A DNA stretch of 64,000 bases from Thalassia testudinum. Lineage: Eukaryota > Streptophyta > Magnoliopsida > Alismatales > Hydrocharitaceae. Position numbers and translations under genes: made by a program. Shown piece after piece: positions 11,105 to 22,452 of the stretch (positions within the stretch are counted from its first letter, which is position 1; every line of letters starts with the position of its first letter). The stretch is taken from assembly GCA_037157565.1 (NCBI GenBank), contig JAZHRO010000073.1:96760001-96824000 (forward strand), given 5' to 3'. The notes under the pieces were generated by a model that ran no database searches, was not told the origin of the DNA, and saw only the letters and a list, made by a program, of their open reading frames with translations.

Positions 11105-12300
11105 ATGTATCCTTCTGCTTCTTACATGCATTTCCCATCCTATCCTCCTACCACCACTAATCTCTAAGATGATTACTATCCCGACTTAACTTGTAATTAC
11201 CCATCCACTAGCCAGGATAACTTTGATTGGGGATACAAATTCAGACCTCAATGTCGAGGGTCTAACCCTAGACAAGAATATGATCGATATCCTTCCCAAA
11301 GCTACAATGATTATAGATCTCCATCTTTGATGACCAAACCAACTCGATCTACAATTAGGAAGGATATAATGATTATAACACCTACCTTCCCTAGTATTCC
11401 ACTTAATATAGGTCACCACCATCCTTTGAACAATCTAGAATGACCTACTTTTAGGGAGGGACATGAGAACCTCGACATCTTGACTCCCTTAGATTTAACC
11501 CAAACCCACCCAAACCTGAATCAAACAAGTCAGTTCAGGTGAACCAGATCCAAGATACGGTGTTGGCTAATTTGAGGAACACTATACAATCTCTAGAAGC
11601 TCAGCCAACACCATGCATTGAAGCACTGGAGCCTATGATCAAAATGATTGATGAACTTAATAGTTCTCTATTGGATTTGCTCCAAAGTGTTAAGGATGGG
11701 TATCTGGGTGAGTTTCTTCTTGGGAAATTGTTGAGGTTGAGGATGAAATTCGTGGTTGCCCTAGTCAAATCTTGGGATGATTCTCAAGATGAACCCCCTT
11801 CAGGAGAGCTAATGTCTGAACCTGCTCAGGCATCTATCGGGGGGGGGATACATTTTCTAAGATCAAGGATGACCAAGTTGGGCTAGAGCAACCAATTGAG
11901 GATGATGAACCGATTAATTCACCCAAGATCCCCAACCTAGGGAACAACGAAAAATATGTCTCCATGGACCATGAAATAACATTTGATTTTGAGACATATA
12001 TAAATGAGGATCAATAATTCTTTTACTCTGAGGGTGAGGAATCCCTAAGTGAAGTCTCACTTGAGCTTAAGGAAAATAATTTTAGTGAGACAAACGGGCT
12101 TGAGGAATCTGATAAATCATTTAATAGCTTGACTATTGAAGATTCTAATTCGGTTGGGGTTAACTTGTTGGATCCAAATCTTGATGATTTAGTCAGTGAC
12201 CCCATTACTCATCTGCACCTCGAAGAGCTGACTTTTGAGATCATTGTGTCGAAGTCAATCTTGATTCAGACACGATTTCTGGACTTGGGAGAATGATATG
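11105..12300 (+). pseudogene. Element C decayed coding region, acidic, no pol domains
   Basis: A broken coding stretch in at least two frames. The N-terminal part (from the ATG at 11105) is rich in Tyr, Pro and Ser (MYPSASYMHFPSYPP), as in gag tails of Tat-like elements. It is followed by a 115-codon open piece at 11539-11886 and then, in another frame, a Glu/Asp/Ser-rich stretch near 11940-12230 (FYSEGEESLSEVSLELKE). Layout and composition resemble the coding region of element A (17572-19087). I see no zinc knuckle, protease, RT or integrase, so movement would need an autonomous partner. I do not recognise the product. Confidence 0.55.
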
Positions 12301-12930
12301 GGGTGAATGATATGCTAGAGGTCCTGGAGCTTGAGCCTTTAATGTTGGAGGATAGAATTGTTGAAATAAAAATTGGGAGGCTAATTCTAAGGGAACTTTG
12401 ATTTTGGATCTAAGGGTACTTATTGACCTGAAACCACCTACTTTCTACCAGGACCCTTACGATATCTTTCACGTGCAACCCAAGCTCAAAATAACTGATT
12501 ATTTTTCTAAGCTAAACATTAAGTGGACATTTGAACCTAGTGAAACAAATCTACCCATTGTCTGTCACTTTAGTCTTGGGTTGCACACCACCAAACCATA
12601 GGCCCAGCCCCGCAAACACAACACTCTTCGGTTCTAGGTGATTTTCATCCAGAACCTTAGAACCACTCAACCCTAGGGCTTGGGTCTACATCATAACCTA
12701 GTCCACATCTGTAGGCATTCTGTTGGCGGGCCTAAAGATCAATATTTTTATTTTTATTCTGACCCGCACTTGTGAATTCTCAATTTCTTCCTTGTATGTA
12801 TGTTTTGCCTAGCTAAAGGCATTAAATTTAGCATGAGTTTATATCTCACGTTCCCTGTGGAGCTGACTGGATTTCCCACGATATTCAAGTGATATTCTGT
12901 TTACTCCACCTTTTTCATGTCTTTGTTTTC
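12301..12930 (+). mobile_element. Element C 3' internal region
   Basis: Sequence after the decayed frame; a 67-codon ORF at 12398-12601 shows no recognisable feature and may be a further piece of the same decayed protein. Confidence 0.5.
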
Positions 12931-12971
12931 ACAATGAGGACATTTCATCATTTAGGCATGAGAGGGGTGGA
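12931..12971 (+). other. Element C internal purine-tract motif
   Basis: ACAATGAGGACATTTCATC followed by TTTAGGCATGAGAGGGG. The same motif order occurs in A (19567-19602) and B (34234-34270), each about 1.2 kb before the 3' LTR. In Athila/Tat elements a similar GAGGACA...TTTGGGGGG motif follows the coding region. Confidence 0.7.
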
Positions 12972-13385
12972 TACTTTATCCTAAAATCATTTTGTGAACT
13001 CCGTAGAATTTCTTTTAGTTTCTTTAAAAAAAATTTGAAAATTCAAAAAGATGAAAAAAAAAGAAGAATTAGGAGAAGAGAACTTAGGCATTTGGAAGTT
13101 ATTAACTTTAAGAAATGATACGATAGGACCTGAACACTTAGATTCTTCAGGTCTTCGAGCATAATTAGCCTTGGTGTCCACTGGAATGTGGACTTAGTCT
13201 CGAGCCCTTGCCAATTCAAATTCATCCTTAATCTAGTAAATAAATTGGGGTGATAAGTATATGACTTATCAACCCACTCTCTAATTTGAGGGGACTTTAA
13301 GCCTAAGCATCTACACACTTTCTGAATTGACTCACATTTCTATGGTTTCTTTGAAAATTGGGTAGCTAATGAACTATCTAGGGTG

Positions 13386-13661
13386 GTATGGCTGGCAAGT
13401 TGTCGGTGGTAATAGCCCATCGGTTGGTTGTCCAGAGCCCAGCCACAAGACCATTTTCGTCGTACTGCCTTTCGATAAATCTTAGATCAGGGAAGCCACC
13501 TAATTAAGAAAAAAATAAAGAAAAGAAAAAAATAGAAAAAGGAGAAAATAAAAATAAAATAAAATAAACAAATAAAACCACACTTCACCACACGAGTATG
13601 GTTGGCAAGTTATCATGGGTAACAGCCCATTAGCTGGTTGTTCAGAGCACAGCTCACAAAA
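13386..13661 (+). repeat. Two diverged direct repeats in element C 3' region
   Basis: About 60 bp beginning GGTATGGCTGGCAAGTTGTC (13386) recurs as GTATGGTTGGCAAGTTATC near 13606. Both continue through TAGCCCAT/CAGCCCAT to GGTTGTCCAGAG/GGTTGTTCAGAG. The region around them is A-rich and non-coding. Confidence 0.7.
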
Positions 13662-14188
13662 ATGCACAATAATTCTCAAAACACTTAGGGAAGATGCGGG
13701 GAAGTAGAATAATCATGGAGATATACACTGGGTTCGCCCTTGTGTTGACGCCATAAATAAAAGTAGGGAGAAAGGTACCATTTGAAAAGATAAATCTCTA
13801 GGTAAGGTCACCTAGGGTTGTAGAAACTCGAAGTCCATTTTAACGGCCGCCTAGTGAGTCTTTCACTCTTTTCACTAAATGCTTAGCACTTAGAGTCCTT
13901 TATGAATCTTGGGCGGGTCGGATAGCCGTAGAAAGTTATCCCAGAACTCTCAAACTCCAAAATTACAAAAAAAGTTAGAAAAGAAGAACAGAAAAAAAAA
14001 AGTATCTTCCCTTTTCAAATATGGCGAGGACTAGGGCGGTCAGCATTCTGGTAGACACCTGGGTACTGTTGAGTCTTTGTAGTTTAGTACTTTAGTTGAT
14101 AATTTCTATTTTTAATAAATATCATAAGCCTAAGCAATCGAATAATAATTCTCTTTTTATACATAACATGTAGTTTAATTTTGCTAGG
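13662..14188 (+). mobile_element. Element C 3' non-coding region
   Basis: No coding feature. Contains short G-rich and A-rich stretches up to the terminal purine tract. Confidence 0.5.
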
Positions 14189-14215
14189 GATTAGCAAAAG
14201 ATAGGCATGGGGGTA
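14189..14215 (+). other. Element C terminal polypurine tract
   Basis: GGATTAGCAAAAGATAGGCA followed by TGGGGGTA directly before the 3' LTR. Equivalent tracts precede the LTRs of A (20791-20810) and B (35476-35510). Confidence 0.75.
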
Positions 14216-14583
14216 TGATGTAGACATAATTATTGAGGGTAAAATGCCTATTCTTGCATGTTCGTAGGCATAGATTTGCATTTCATGTTATAAATATTGT
14301 ATAACATGCATCATTCTGCATTTAGAGTAGTTGTATAAAATTTAGATTAATTGCATCCTTTTTGTGGCTAGGAGAGAAGGATATTTATTTCGTAGCCTCA
14401 GATTGACAATCCAACCGTACGGATCTAATCAAGACGACGATCGGAATCCAACGCCTCTGAAATTGCCTTGATTGGAGTCCCGTAGCACCATATGCAATCC
14501 AAGGAAGATCAACGGCCGAGGGACTAGGTGATGCAATCTGGAGCATCAAACGACAAATTCGACCACACGGATGGATTCGGGTC
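14216..14583 (+). mobile_element. Element C 3' LTR, left part
   Basis: Matches 8426-8790 of the 5' LTR, beginning TGATGTAGACATAATTATTG. It is interrupted after GATTCGGGTC by element A and resumes at 22448. Confidence 0.9.
14579..14583. repeat. Element A target site duplication, left copy
   Basis: GGGTC, identical to 22448-22452. Confidence 0.9.
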
Positions 14584-16369
14584 TGATGAGCCCATATTTG
14601 TGGGCTAATTAGTTACTTAAATGCCTAGATATTATATTAATATTATCATATACATCACATGCATTAAGAAATAAATAATTTAGTTTATATATAATTGGTT
14701 GTATGCATTACATTCATATATATATTATTTAGCATGCATTAGAATAACATGCAATAGTCTCTAAGTTGCATTATATGCATGCATTAGAATTAACATTTTA
14801 TGTGAGGGTTTGAAGATAAATAAGTCATCATTTCATTTCTTATTTTATTAATCTACTTTTCTTCTTCAACAGCTACTGCAGCTGCGCGCAACGCATGCAA
14901 TAATGGCTGTAGTGAAGACGAGCGGAGAATGTGGATCTGCTCCTGCCTCTCCATTTCAAATCCATGCAGATGGCTACAGGAGAGGGGCAGCTACAATCAT
15001 GCTTGTGGAGACACTGCCCCACTCCACCACCGTGTACTCCACTCCACCACTGTGGTCTCCAAGGCCAAGCTCCACCACCTCGTGGGATGGCGAGGTGACA
15101 GCTCGCCGTGCCAAGCCAGTAGACTCGTGCCAACATCGTGAGCGTGTGTCCCCGATGGCTATGCATCCGTCACCGTGCCTCACTAGAATCAACATCACCA
15201 CCCTCACCGTGCCTCACTAGAATCAACATCACCACCCTCACCGCCATCACCAGCAACCCCCACCACAAATGCTGCAACTCCACACCCTGAACCTTCATTT
15301 CCACTGCTAGTTAAGACATCCAGGAAGTTTCCCGGATGTCTGACGCCCCCTTCGCCATACCTCTGCACGACCAGCAGTACCCCCAAGCATGCCCTTGCGT
15401 CCTTCACCTCTCCTCCGTGTAGCCAATGCCACCATCACCTTCATCTACTCCTTCTTCCTCTGTTTCTCTTCCACCTCAAGAGAGCCCATCACCACTAGCA
15501 CCACTTGCACCCTCTCCTCGCCATCTCCGCGCACACCAACGCATGCCCAACTTCATGCCAATCTCCCTCACATGTAGCAACACACCACGCGCGGTCTACA
15601 CACCTCCGCTCCACGTGTGGTCAGTAGCGCAAGCCCCCCCGTCGAGTCCCTGCACGCACAACAGCAGTGATAGCCACCTCCATTGTTTGTGTGTGCCCCT
15701 GCCCCCCTTGCACGCGCTTCCAGCAGGGTAGGTGCTATCCTCCATGCTTTCATCTCCTGCACGCAGCCGGCAGCACACCTCCGCATGCACTCCTCGCACG
15801 CGTCTGCTCCTGCAAACGCAGCAGCAGCCACCGCCGCTGCGCCTACAGCGTGCAGCAACAGTAGCTACGCTCTGCCTGCTCCTTACCCAGCATGGCCAGC
15901 TGCAGTAGCAGCTACATTCACCGTGCCTCCCCACATGCGTGTGCGTGCCTCCACAGCAAATGCCAACAGCCATTGCCGGAACCCGCCTTCACCGTAGCTC
16001 CATTCAGTCGGCTCTTGCCGCCTCGCACTTTGCCATGACAACCCTCGCAAAGCCCTCGGTCTAGAGATCTTCCTCCGAGCTTCGCACCGTCGGCCTTGGT
16101 CTCCTCCTCATGCACAGACAAAAGGAAGCCATTCCCCTATTTTGCTACAAATGGGGGGATTTTAGCTAGATTTTTAGGAGAAGCAAATAGTGAACATTTG
16201 ATTTCAATAGTAGCAAGTTTTAAATAAGCCATTGCCTCCCTATGGATATGACCCACTCTCCTGTGAGTGGTTTATTTCAATTATTTTGATTAGTCGATTT
16301 TCCACCACTTAGAAATACAATGAAAAATAATTTTGACAATCATCTTGTTAAGCGAAAATTGACACATCA
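14584..16369 (+). mobile_element. Element A 5' LTR
   Basis: 1786 bp from TGATGAGCCC to GACACATCA, with TGATG/CATCA ends. The partner at 20811-22447 is 149 bp shorter. Two visible causes are a 34-bp tandem duplication here (15172-15239) and about 125 bp near 15530-15660 that is missing from the partner. The first 300 bp differ by about 7% between the two LTRs by eye, so this is an old insertion. The middle is rich in CCACC/CATCACC codon-like repeats that generate many long ORFs on both strands; these are not genes. Near the end is GCCTCCCTATGGATATGACCC-like sequence, the U5 block of this group. Confidence 0.93.
15172..15239 (+). repeat. 34-bp tandem duplication in element A 5' LTR
   Basis: Two perfect units beginning ACCGTGCCTCACTAGAATCA at 15172 and 15206. 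The partner LTR has a single unit (about 21400-21433). Confidence 0.9.
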
Positions 16370-16371
16370 AA

Positions 16372-16389
16372 TGGCACCGTTGCCGGGGA
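16372..16389 (+). other. Element A primer binding site (tRNA-Asp type)
   Basis: TGGCACCGTTGCCGGGGA, 17 of 18 positions matching the tRNA-Asp complement, two bases after the LTR end. Confidence 0.92.
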
Positions 16390-17571
16390 GGCAACGAGCT
16401 TGTTAGACTAGCATTTATTTAATTATTTGCTTACATTTTATTTGAGGAATATTTCAATTCGATTATCTATTTGGTGCGAGGTACACATATTACATAGGAT
16501 TTGTCGTGCCCTCTTCAGTAACGCCTTGGTGGACCTTATTTTCGCCGCTAGAGGGGATATTCGGAGGACCACATCTTCATCTCATCCATTTAGCTGTAGA
16601 TAGTTTTTATTTTTTCTTTCTTCTCTTTAGTTCAGTACATTCATTTTGAAAACCCTTATTCTGTGGTACATTTTTAGGGCTTTGTTCCCCGATTTTGTTT
16701 TAGGCCCCTGTGTGGGTAATTTTCGGAAGTCTGTTCCCTTTTCTTTAGATCTAGGTTTTTGTTTTATTTTTGTAGTTGTTTATCCTTTGTTTTGCTTGTG
16801 TATAAGTAGATATATATACATAAAACACGAGCTGCCTACTAGAAGTTGCCTATCCCTAGGTCGAACCATTTAGGATTGAATGAGCAGCATCTACATCTAA
16901 TTTCCTATCTTGCATATTGCATGAAGAATGCTAGAATCAGGTATGCATTTCTACCTATCATGCAAATGCATTTGGATTAATTTCAAGACCACCTAATCTG
17001 TATTGAATAGATCTAACAAGTGGTCATATTTAATTTTTTGAAAAGGGACTAATTAAAGGAAGGACATTTAAAAATCAAGGACTTGATTTTCAAGCATGCA
17101 ATTCAAAATTCAAAATATTTTACGGTGTATACACACTTATATCTCTTGCACCACGGCACGCTTTTAGACACTCAGCTATGAAAACGATAGGATTAGAGCC
17201 TCCTATTGTAGAGGTCTAAAGTGACCCGAGCTTTAGTTCAGAGGTGAAGTTGCCTCCAAACCTTACGGATTGAGGGTAGTTAAGAAGCACTGCGAAAGCA
17301 ACGCTTCAAAGGAAGGGCTTGACGCTACTTGCATTCCTCTTTGCCGTGTTTGGTGGTGACTAAACTTTTTGGGCTTTAGGGAGGATCACCTATGTCCCAG
17401 TTAGGTCTTCTTAGGCGTATCATAGGTTGACAAGTAAGTGCATAACTATTTAGATAACTTGATTTATCACCTACAAGTGGACTTAAAATCTCGAAAGCCT
17501 AATTGATTAAAGACCTAAAAAGTCCTTTGATTTGTGTTTGCTTGGGGAATCTGATTGTGGTGTGAGTTAGA
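16390..17571 (+). mobile_element. Element A leader
   Basis: About 1.2 kb of T-rich leader. A 75-codon ORF at 16646-16873 has a hydrophobic stretch but no recognisable family and lies in low-complexity T-rich sequence. Nothing else supported. Confidence 0.6.
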
Positions 17572-19087
17572 ATGGACCACATTGACTTTCATGCTTTAAC
17601 ATCTTCCCTACACCCTTACCCCCACTCTACGATCTTTGATTCCATATGCCGAGATGGTCCATCCTTTAATGGACATAATGATAATCATTGGGATCCCTTT
17701 TACTCCTATTATAGGAGTATTGACCTGGTTAAGCCCCAATTCAGTAAGCAGAACCTAGGAGTGGGATTTTCCTTGCCCTGTAACCAACACACCATACAAA
17801 TACCCAACCCACCCACCCTGAATGATTATAATGGTTGGACAGAAACTCCTAGGTACTATAAGCCTGAGCCTGACTTCTCTCCTAATAGAAATGATGACCT
17901 CTCCTCCTTGAAGATGGAATAAAAAAATACAAGATGAAATGATTGAATTATTAGGAGAATCTCTGAGAGCAGCCCAACAAGAAAAAGATGAAATTAGCCA
18001 CTCAATCTACCCCATTGAGGATGAAATGCACCCCTCTACGCTAAATGCATCTCCCATGGGAGAGCCACACCCTAAGTTGGAGGGAAATTTTGGGGATTAT
18101 GTAAGGGAGGATAGCTACTTTTCGAGGATTGATTTTGAAACCTCCCTGCTAGATGACACTTCCTTGAGAGGTCCATGCCTTAAGTAGGAGGAGGATATGC
18201 ATGAAAGTAGCTATTCATTGGATGAAGAAAGGGGGCAACACAAGGAAGATGATGATCAGGTTGAGTATCCACCAAAATTATATTGGAGTCAAAAGAAGGA
18301 AATGATGGCACCATTGGAAGACCTTGACCCAGATGATAGTATTTTCGTCACATTTGATGAAGTAGGCCGAAGTCAAGTTGTTAATCTCACCCTCCCTTCT
18401 GATCACGAGATGGAACTCAAGCCCACCCTTAGGGAACCTAACCCTGAAGAAATTCACCTATCTGAGGAGTCTGATGATAGAATTAGGGATAGTTTACCCA
18501 AGATAGAGTGCCCTAAGGGATCTATGGAAATGTTAGATGAAATTAAACCTCGGGTGAATAATGAATTAACAGTTGAGGAGGATGAATGATGTAACGAACC
18601 TGAACTTAGGATTTGGAGTGACATTATGGGTGATTATGTCTTCTTTGAATAATTAGCTCCCGAGGATGTCATGAAGGTTAACAAATCAGGTTTCAATAGT
18701 ACACCTATTGATGATATTCTTCCTCATGATGATGAAATAATGGAAAATTTGGAAGCAACTTATGAGATTAATGTGGATTCACATATAAACTCCAGGGTGG
18801 ATTTGAGTAAAGAACAAGAACCCGAGGATGAAATTGATAGGGTAATCCCTAAATCTATTGCTTCCAACCTGCCTTCATTTGATTCGAAGTCATCCTTTGA
18901 TTCGCCTATGTCTAAAGGTGAAATTTTGACTCCATACCTTCAAATGATCATTGATGAAGTGCAGGAAGATACTTGTGATATTACCAGAGATGCTAGGGAT
19001 GCGATTGAAGAGCTGGAAAGGTTGTTAGGCTTGGACATTGAGCCGACTGGACCTACCTTAGATCTTATCGCCATCCCGCAACCTTGA
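17572..19087 (+). pseudogene. Element A coding region: acidic protein of unknown function, decayed
   Basis: The first open piece (17572-17922, 116 codons, start MDHIDFHALTS) is rich in Tyr, Pro, Asn and Ser, like the linker tail of Tat-like gag. It ends beside a run of A (AATAAAAAAAT). The frame then shifts and the next pieces (17939-18187, 18197-18589, 18671-19087) all share one frame, separated by in-frame stops. They encode a strongly acidic protein (many Glu/Asp, for example QHKEDDDQVEY and ELTVEEDE). There is no zinc knuckle, protease, RT, RNase H or integrase. Element C has a stretch of like composition at the same place. I do not recognise it. It may be a gag-like protein of a non-autonomous element, now a pseudogene. 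Confidence 0.6.
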
Positions 19088-19566
19088 AACTTAGACACCC
19101 TAGACAATCCTTGGCTTAAAGATATGCTTACTACTATTTTGATCGGGGGGCTTAACTAACCAATATTTCCTATAATGGGGTATCGAGTATGGGTTTATGA
19201 TTTCTATGGTCTGTCCATTACCCTGGGGGTTTATCTCTACACCATTCCTTCCCTATCTCTTTTGGAGGATCCTTGTCATCCTTCCTCTACCCCTTTGGTG
19301 CTTTTTATGCCAGTTTATCCTTTAAAACCTCCTCTAGTGACCTGGGAAGATTTCATTCCCATCTTGGTTGGACAAGCATTTGCTATTGAGATTCATCATT
19401 AGCTCGCCAACATCCTAGGTTACTTATTTTCTAGGACAGCATTACTTTGCTCATTTTTAGGGACTATTTTTATAATCCTTGAACCTAATTTGCAGGTTCT
19501 TTGGCTACTCGGCTGCTAACAAAATAACAGCAGCCCATCTCTGACCCAGGTAATATCCTTCTATGC
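19088..19566 (+). mobile_element. Element A 3' internal region
   Basis: A 75-codon ORF at 19175-19402 (hydrophobic, Tyr/Pro rich) could be the end of the decayed protein in another frame. No domain seen. Confidence 0.45.
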
Positions 19567-19602
19567 AATGAGGACATTGCAGATTTTAGGCATGGGGGGT
19601 GG
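19567..19602 (+). other. Element A internal purine-tract motif
   Basis: AATGAGGACATTGCAGATTT followed by TAGGCATGGGGGGTGG, homologous in order to the motifs in B and C, about 1.2 kb before the 3' LTR. Confidence 0.75.
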
Positions 19603-20100
19603 TACTTGGGGCTATACATAGCATTTATACATAGGGCATTCATGCATTTAGTTAAAGCATTCTGCATTGCATACATTTGCATTGAAAAAAAAACTTATTG
19701 CATTGAGCTTAACTGGCTGGGCCCTGCATTCTTAGGCATAAGACTAGAACTTTAGGTTAGACTAAATTGACTCTAGGTGGCTGAATTTAGAAGCTAAGTT
19801 GAGATACTAGCTTTAGACCCTTAGGGTCCTTTGTGGACTTAAAAACTTAAGTAGGAGTTAAGTTGCAATCCATTTCTCAAGAGGTTGAGGAAGGAAAAGC
19901 TGGGGATTGAGTTAAAGGTTGGGTAGTACCTGGTGTCTTTTTCTACCCTTTGGTTTGTGGGTCCTCGTAACCTAAGCTTCCACATTTCACACACACTTGG
20001 TCTTGTGTAAATAGCGATCACTCTAATTCATTTTTTTAATGAAAATTTGCTTCTCTTAGTTCTAACTTAGGAGAAGCTTGAAAACACAATTTGATTGGAT

Positions 20101-20460
20101 GAGTTCCTACCACAGGAGAGGTGGAGTATATACTCACCTTGAGGATGTAAGGATAACATGTCACCCCCTCGGTGCTTGTCTCTTAGGATATCCATCCTAC
20201 TGGGGGCATGTAAGCGCATTGTGCGGTTCAGGTACCATTGGAGGCCCTATCTCAAAGTGTCAATTGCCACAGGCCTGAATTCGCTTAAGAAATCCATGGG
20301 CTATAATATCTCGAAGTGTCGATTGCCAAGAGTTCTTGGGGTCACTATGGGCGGTGCTATCTTGAAGCATTGAAAGCCAGGAACCCTTCAAGGTTCGGTG
20401 ATGGGGACAATGAATCCGATACAGACCATGTTGATAGCAGATCCAAGGCTAAATCTAGAG
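20101..20460 (+). other. Element A conserved 3' module, candidate structured RNA
   Basis: This 360-bp non-coding block is collinear with 34744-35062 in element B: GAGTTCC...ACC, then a hairpin (20119-20139), then TTGAGGATG, AACATGT.ACC.CCTCG, AAGCGCATT, GTGCTATC..GAAG.ATTG...GCCAG, and CCTC.AGG.T.GGT.A. The hairpin stem here is AGGTG(G)AGT against ACTCACCT; in B it is AAGGAGG against CCTCCTT, so both arms differ while pairing is kept. A 23-bp block (CTATCTCAAAGTGTCAATTG and relatives) is repeated three times here at 20247, 20306 and 20357. Function unknown; packaging or dimerisation is a guess. Confidence 0.6.
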
Positions 20461-20790
20461 GAATCAAATAAAAAAATATATATATTACAAAAAAAAAATC
20501 TTTCTTACTCTATTTCTAGGTTGGCAATCATACCAAACCCAATAATTTAAACCAATGCACATGCACAGATGCTTTAATCTCTGGGATCAATAAACCCTAG
20601 TGTAGAGTTAGAAATCAGGGAAACCTGTGCCTGCAACTCATCTTTAGCTGACCTATTCTGTAACTTAGCAACTACTTGGAAACGTTAGATCTAAAGTCTG
20701 AAATTTACATGTTTCTAAAGGAAGACCGATTGGGTTGGCTAGTCTACTTGGAGAGCTGGATTATTGCTTAAATTTGCTAGGGACTAGCAA

Positions 20791-20810
20791 AAACTAGGCC
20801 TAGGGGCATT
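20791..20810 (+). other. Element A terminal polypurine tract
   Basis: AAACTAGGCCTAGGGGCATT just before the 3' LTR, preceded by GGACTAGCAA as in B and C. It has two pyrimidine breaks, so it is degenerate. Confidence 0.6.
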
Positions 20811-22447
20811 TGATGAGCCCATATTTGTGTGTTAATTAGTTACTTAAGTGCTTAGGAATTAGATTAATATTATCGTATACATACCATGCATTAAGAAATA
20901 AATAATTTAGTTTATATATAGTTGCTTATATGCATTACATTCATATATATAATATTTAGCATGCATTAGAATAACATGCATTAGTCTTTAGGTTGCATTA
21001 TATGCATGCATTAGAATTAACATTTTATGTGAGGGTTTGAAGATAAATAAGTCATCATTTCATTTCTTATTTTACTAATCTACTTTTCTTCTTCAATGGC
21101 TACTGTAGCTGTGTGCAACGCATGCAATAATGGCTGCAGTGAAGACAAGCGGAGAATGTGGATCTGCTCCCGCTTCTCCATTTCAAATCCATGCAAACAA
21201 CTACAAGAGAGGGGTAGCTGCTACTGTGCTCGTGGAGACACCACCCCACTCCATCACCATGTACTCCACTCCACCATCGTGGTCTCCAAGGCCGAGCTCC
21301 ACAACATCGTGGGCTGGCGAGGTGACATCTCGTTGCGCCAAGTCAGTGGACTCGTGCCAACACTGTGAGCATGTGTCTTCGATGGCCATGCATCCATCAC
21401 CGTGCTTCACCAGAATCAACATCACCACCCTCACTGCCATCACTAGCAACCCCTACCACAGACGTTGCAACTCCACACCCTCAACCTTCATCTCCACCGC
21501 TAGTTAAGACATCCGGGAAGTTTCCCGGACGTCTGACGCCCCCTTCATTGCACCTTTGCATGACCAACAGCACCCCTACGTGTACCCGTGTGTCCTCCGC
21601 CTCCCCTCCATGCAACCAACGCCACTGTCACCTTCATCCTCTCCATCTTCTTCCCCTGTTTCTCTTCCACCTCAAGAGAACCCATCACCACCAGCACCAC
21701 CTACACCCTCTCCTCGCCATCTCCGCATACACCAAGTAGTAGTGATAGCCACCTTCACTGCACGTGCATGCCCTTGCCCCCCTTGCGTGCATGCCCAGTT
21801 GGGCAGGTGCTATCCTCCATGCTTTCACCTCCTATGTGTAGCCAGTAGCACACCTCCGCACGCACTCCTCACGCACGTCTACTCCAGTAGACGTAGCAGC
21901 AACCACCGCCGTTGCGCCTACAACATGTAGCAATAGTAGCTGCGCTCTGCCAGCTCCTCACCCTGTGCAGCCAACAGCAGCAGCAGCTATGTTCGCCGTG
22001 CCTTCCCACGTGCATGCGCTTGCCTCCACAGCAATAGCCAATAGCCACCACTGGAACCCACCTTCATCGTAGCTCCATTTTCCTGGCTCTGGCAGCCTCG
22101 CACTTCACCACAACAACCATCGCGAAGCGCTCAGTCTAGAGATCTTCCTCCGAGCTTCGCATCATCGGCCTTGGTCTCCTCCTCGCGCATGGACAAGAGG
22201 AAGCCATTCCCCTGTTTTGCTACAGTAACTGGGGGAACTTTTGATAAATTTTTGGGAGAAGCAAAAATTGAACATTTGATTTCAATAGTAGCAAGTTTTA
22301 AATAGGCCATTGCCTCCCTATGGATATGACCTGCTCTCCTGTGAGTGGTTTATTTCAATTATTTTGATTAGTCGATTTTCCACCACTTAGAAATACAACG
22401 ACAAATCATTTTAACTATCATCTTGTTAAGAGAAAATTGACACATCA
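20811..22447 (+). mobile_element. Element A 3' LTR
   Basis: 1637 bp from TGATGAGCCC to GACACATCA, partner of 14584-16369. Flanked on the right by the GGGTC duplication and the continuation of the element C LTR. Long ORFs on both strands (for example 21130-21507, 21365-21739) arise from CCACCAT-like low-complexity sequence and are not genes. Confidence 0.93.
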
Positions 22448-22452
22448 GGGTC
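22448..22452. repeat. Element A target site duplication, right copy
   Basis: GGGTC, identical to 14579-14583. Confidence 0.9.

Noticed and set aside
14873..15973. Many ORFs on both strands in element A LTR
   Set aside because: CCACC/CATCACC low-complexity sequence inside an LTR; the partner LTR (21096-22051) has frames broken differently.
16372..16389. tRNA-Asp-like sequences as tRNA genes
   Set aside because: Only the 18 bases complementary to the tRNA 3' end are present, next to LTR ends; these are primer binding sites.
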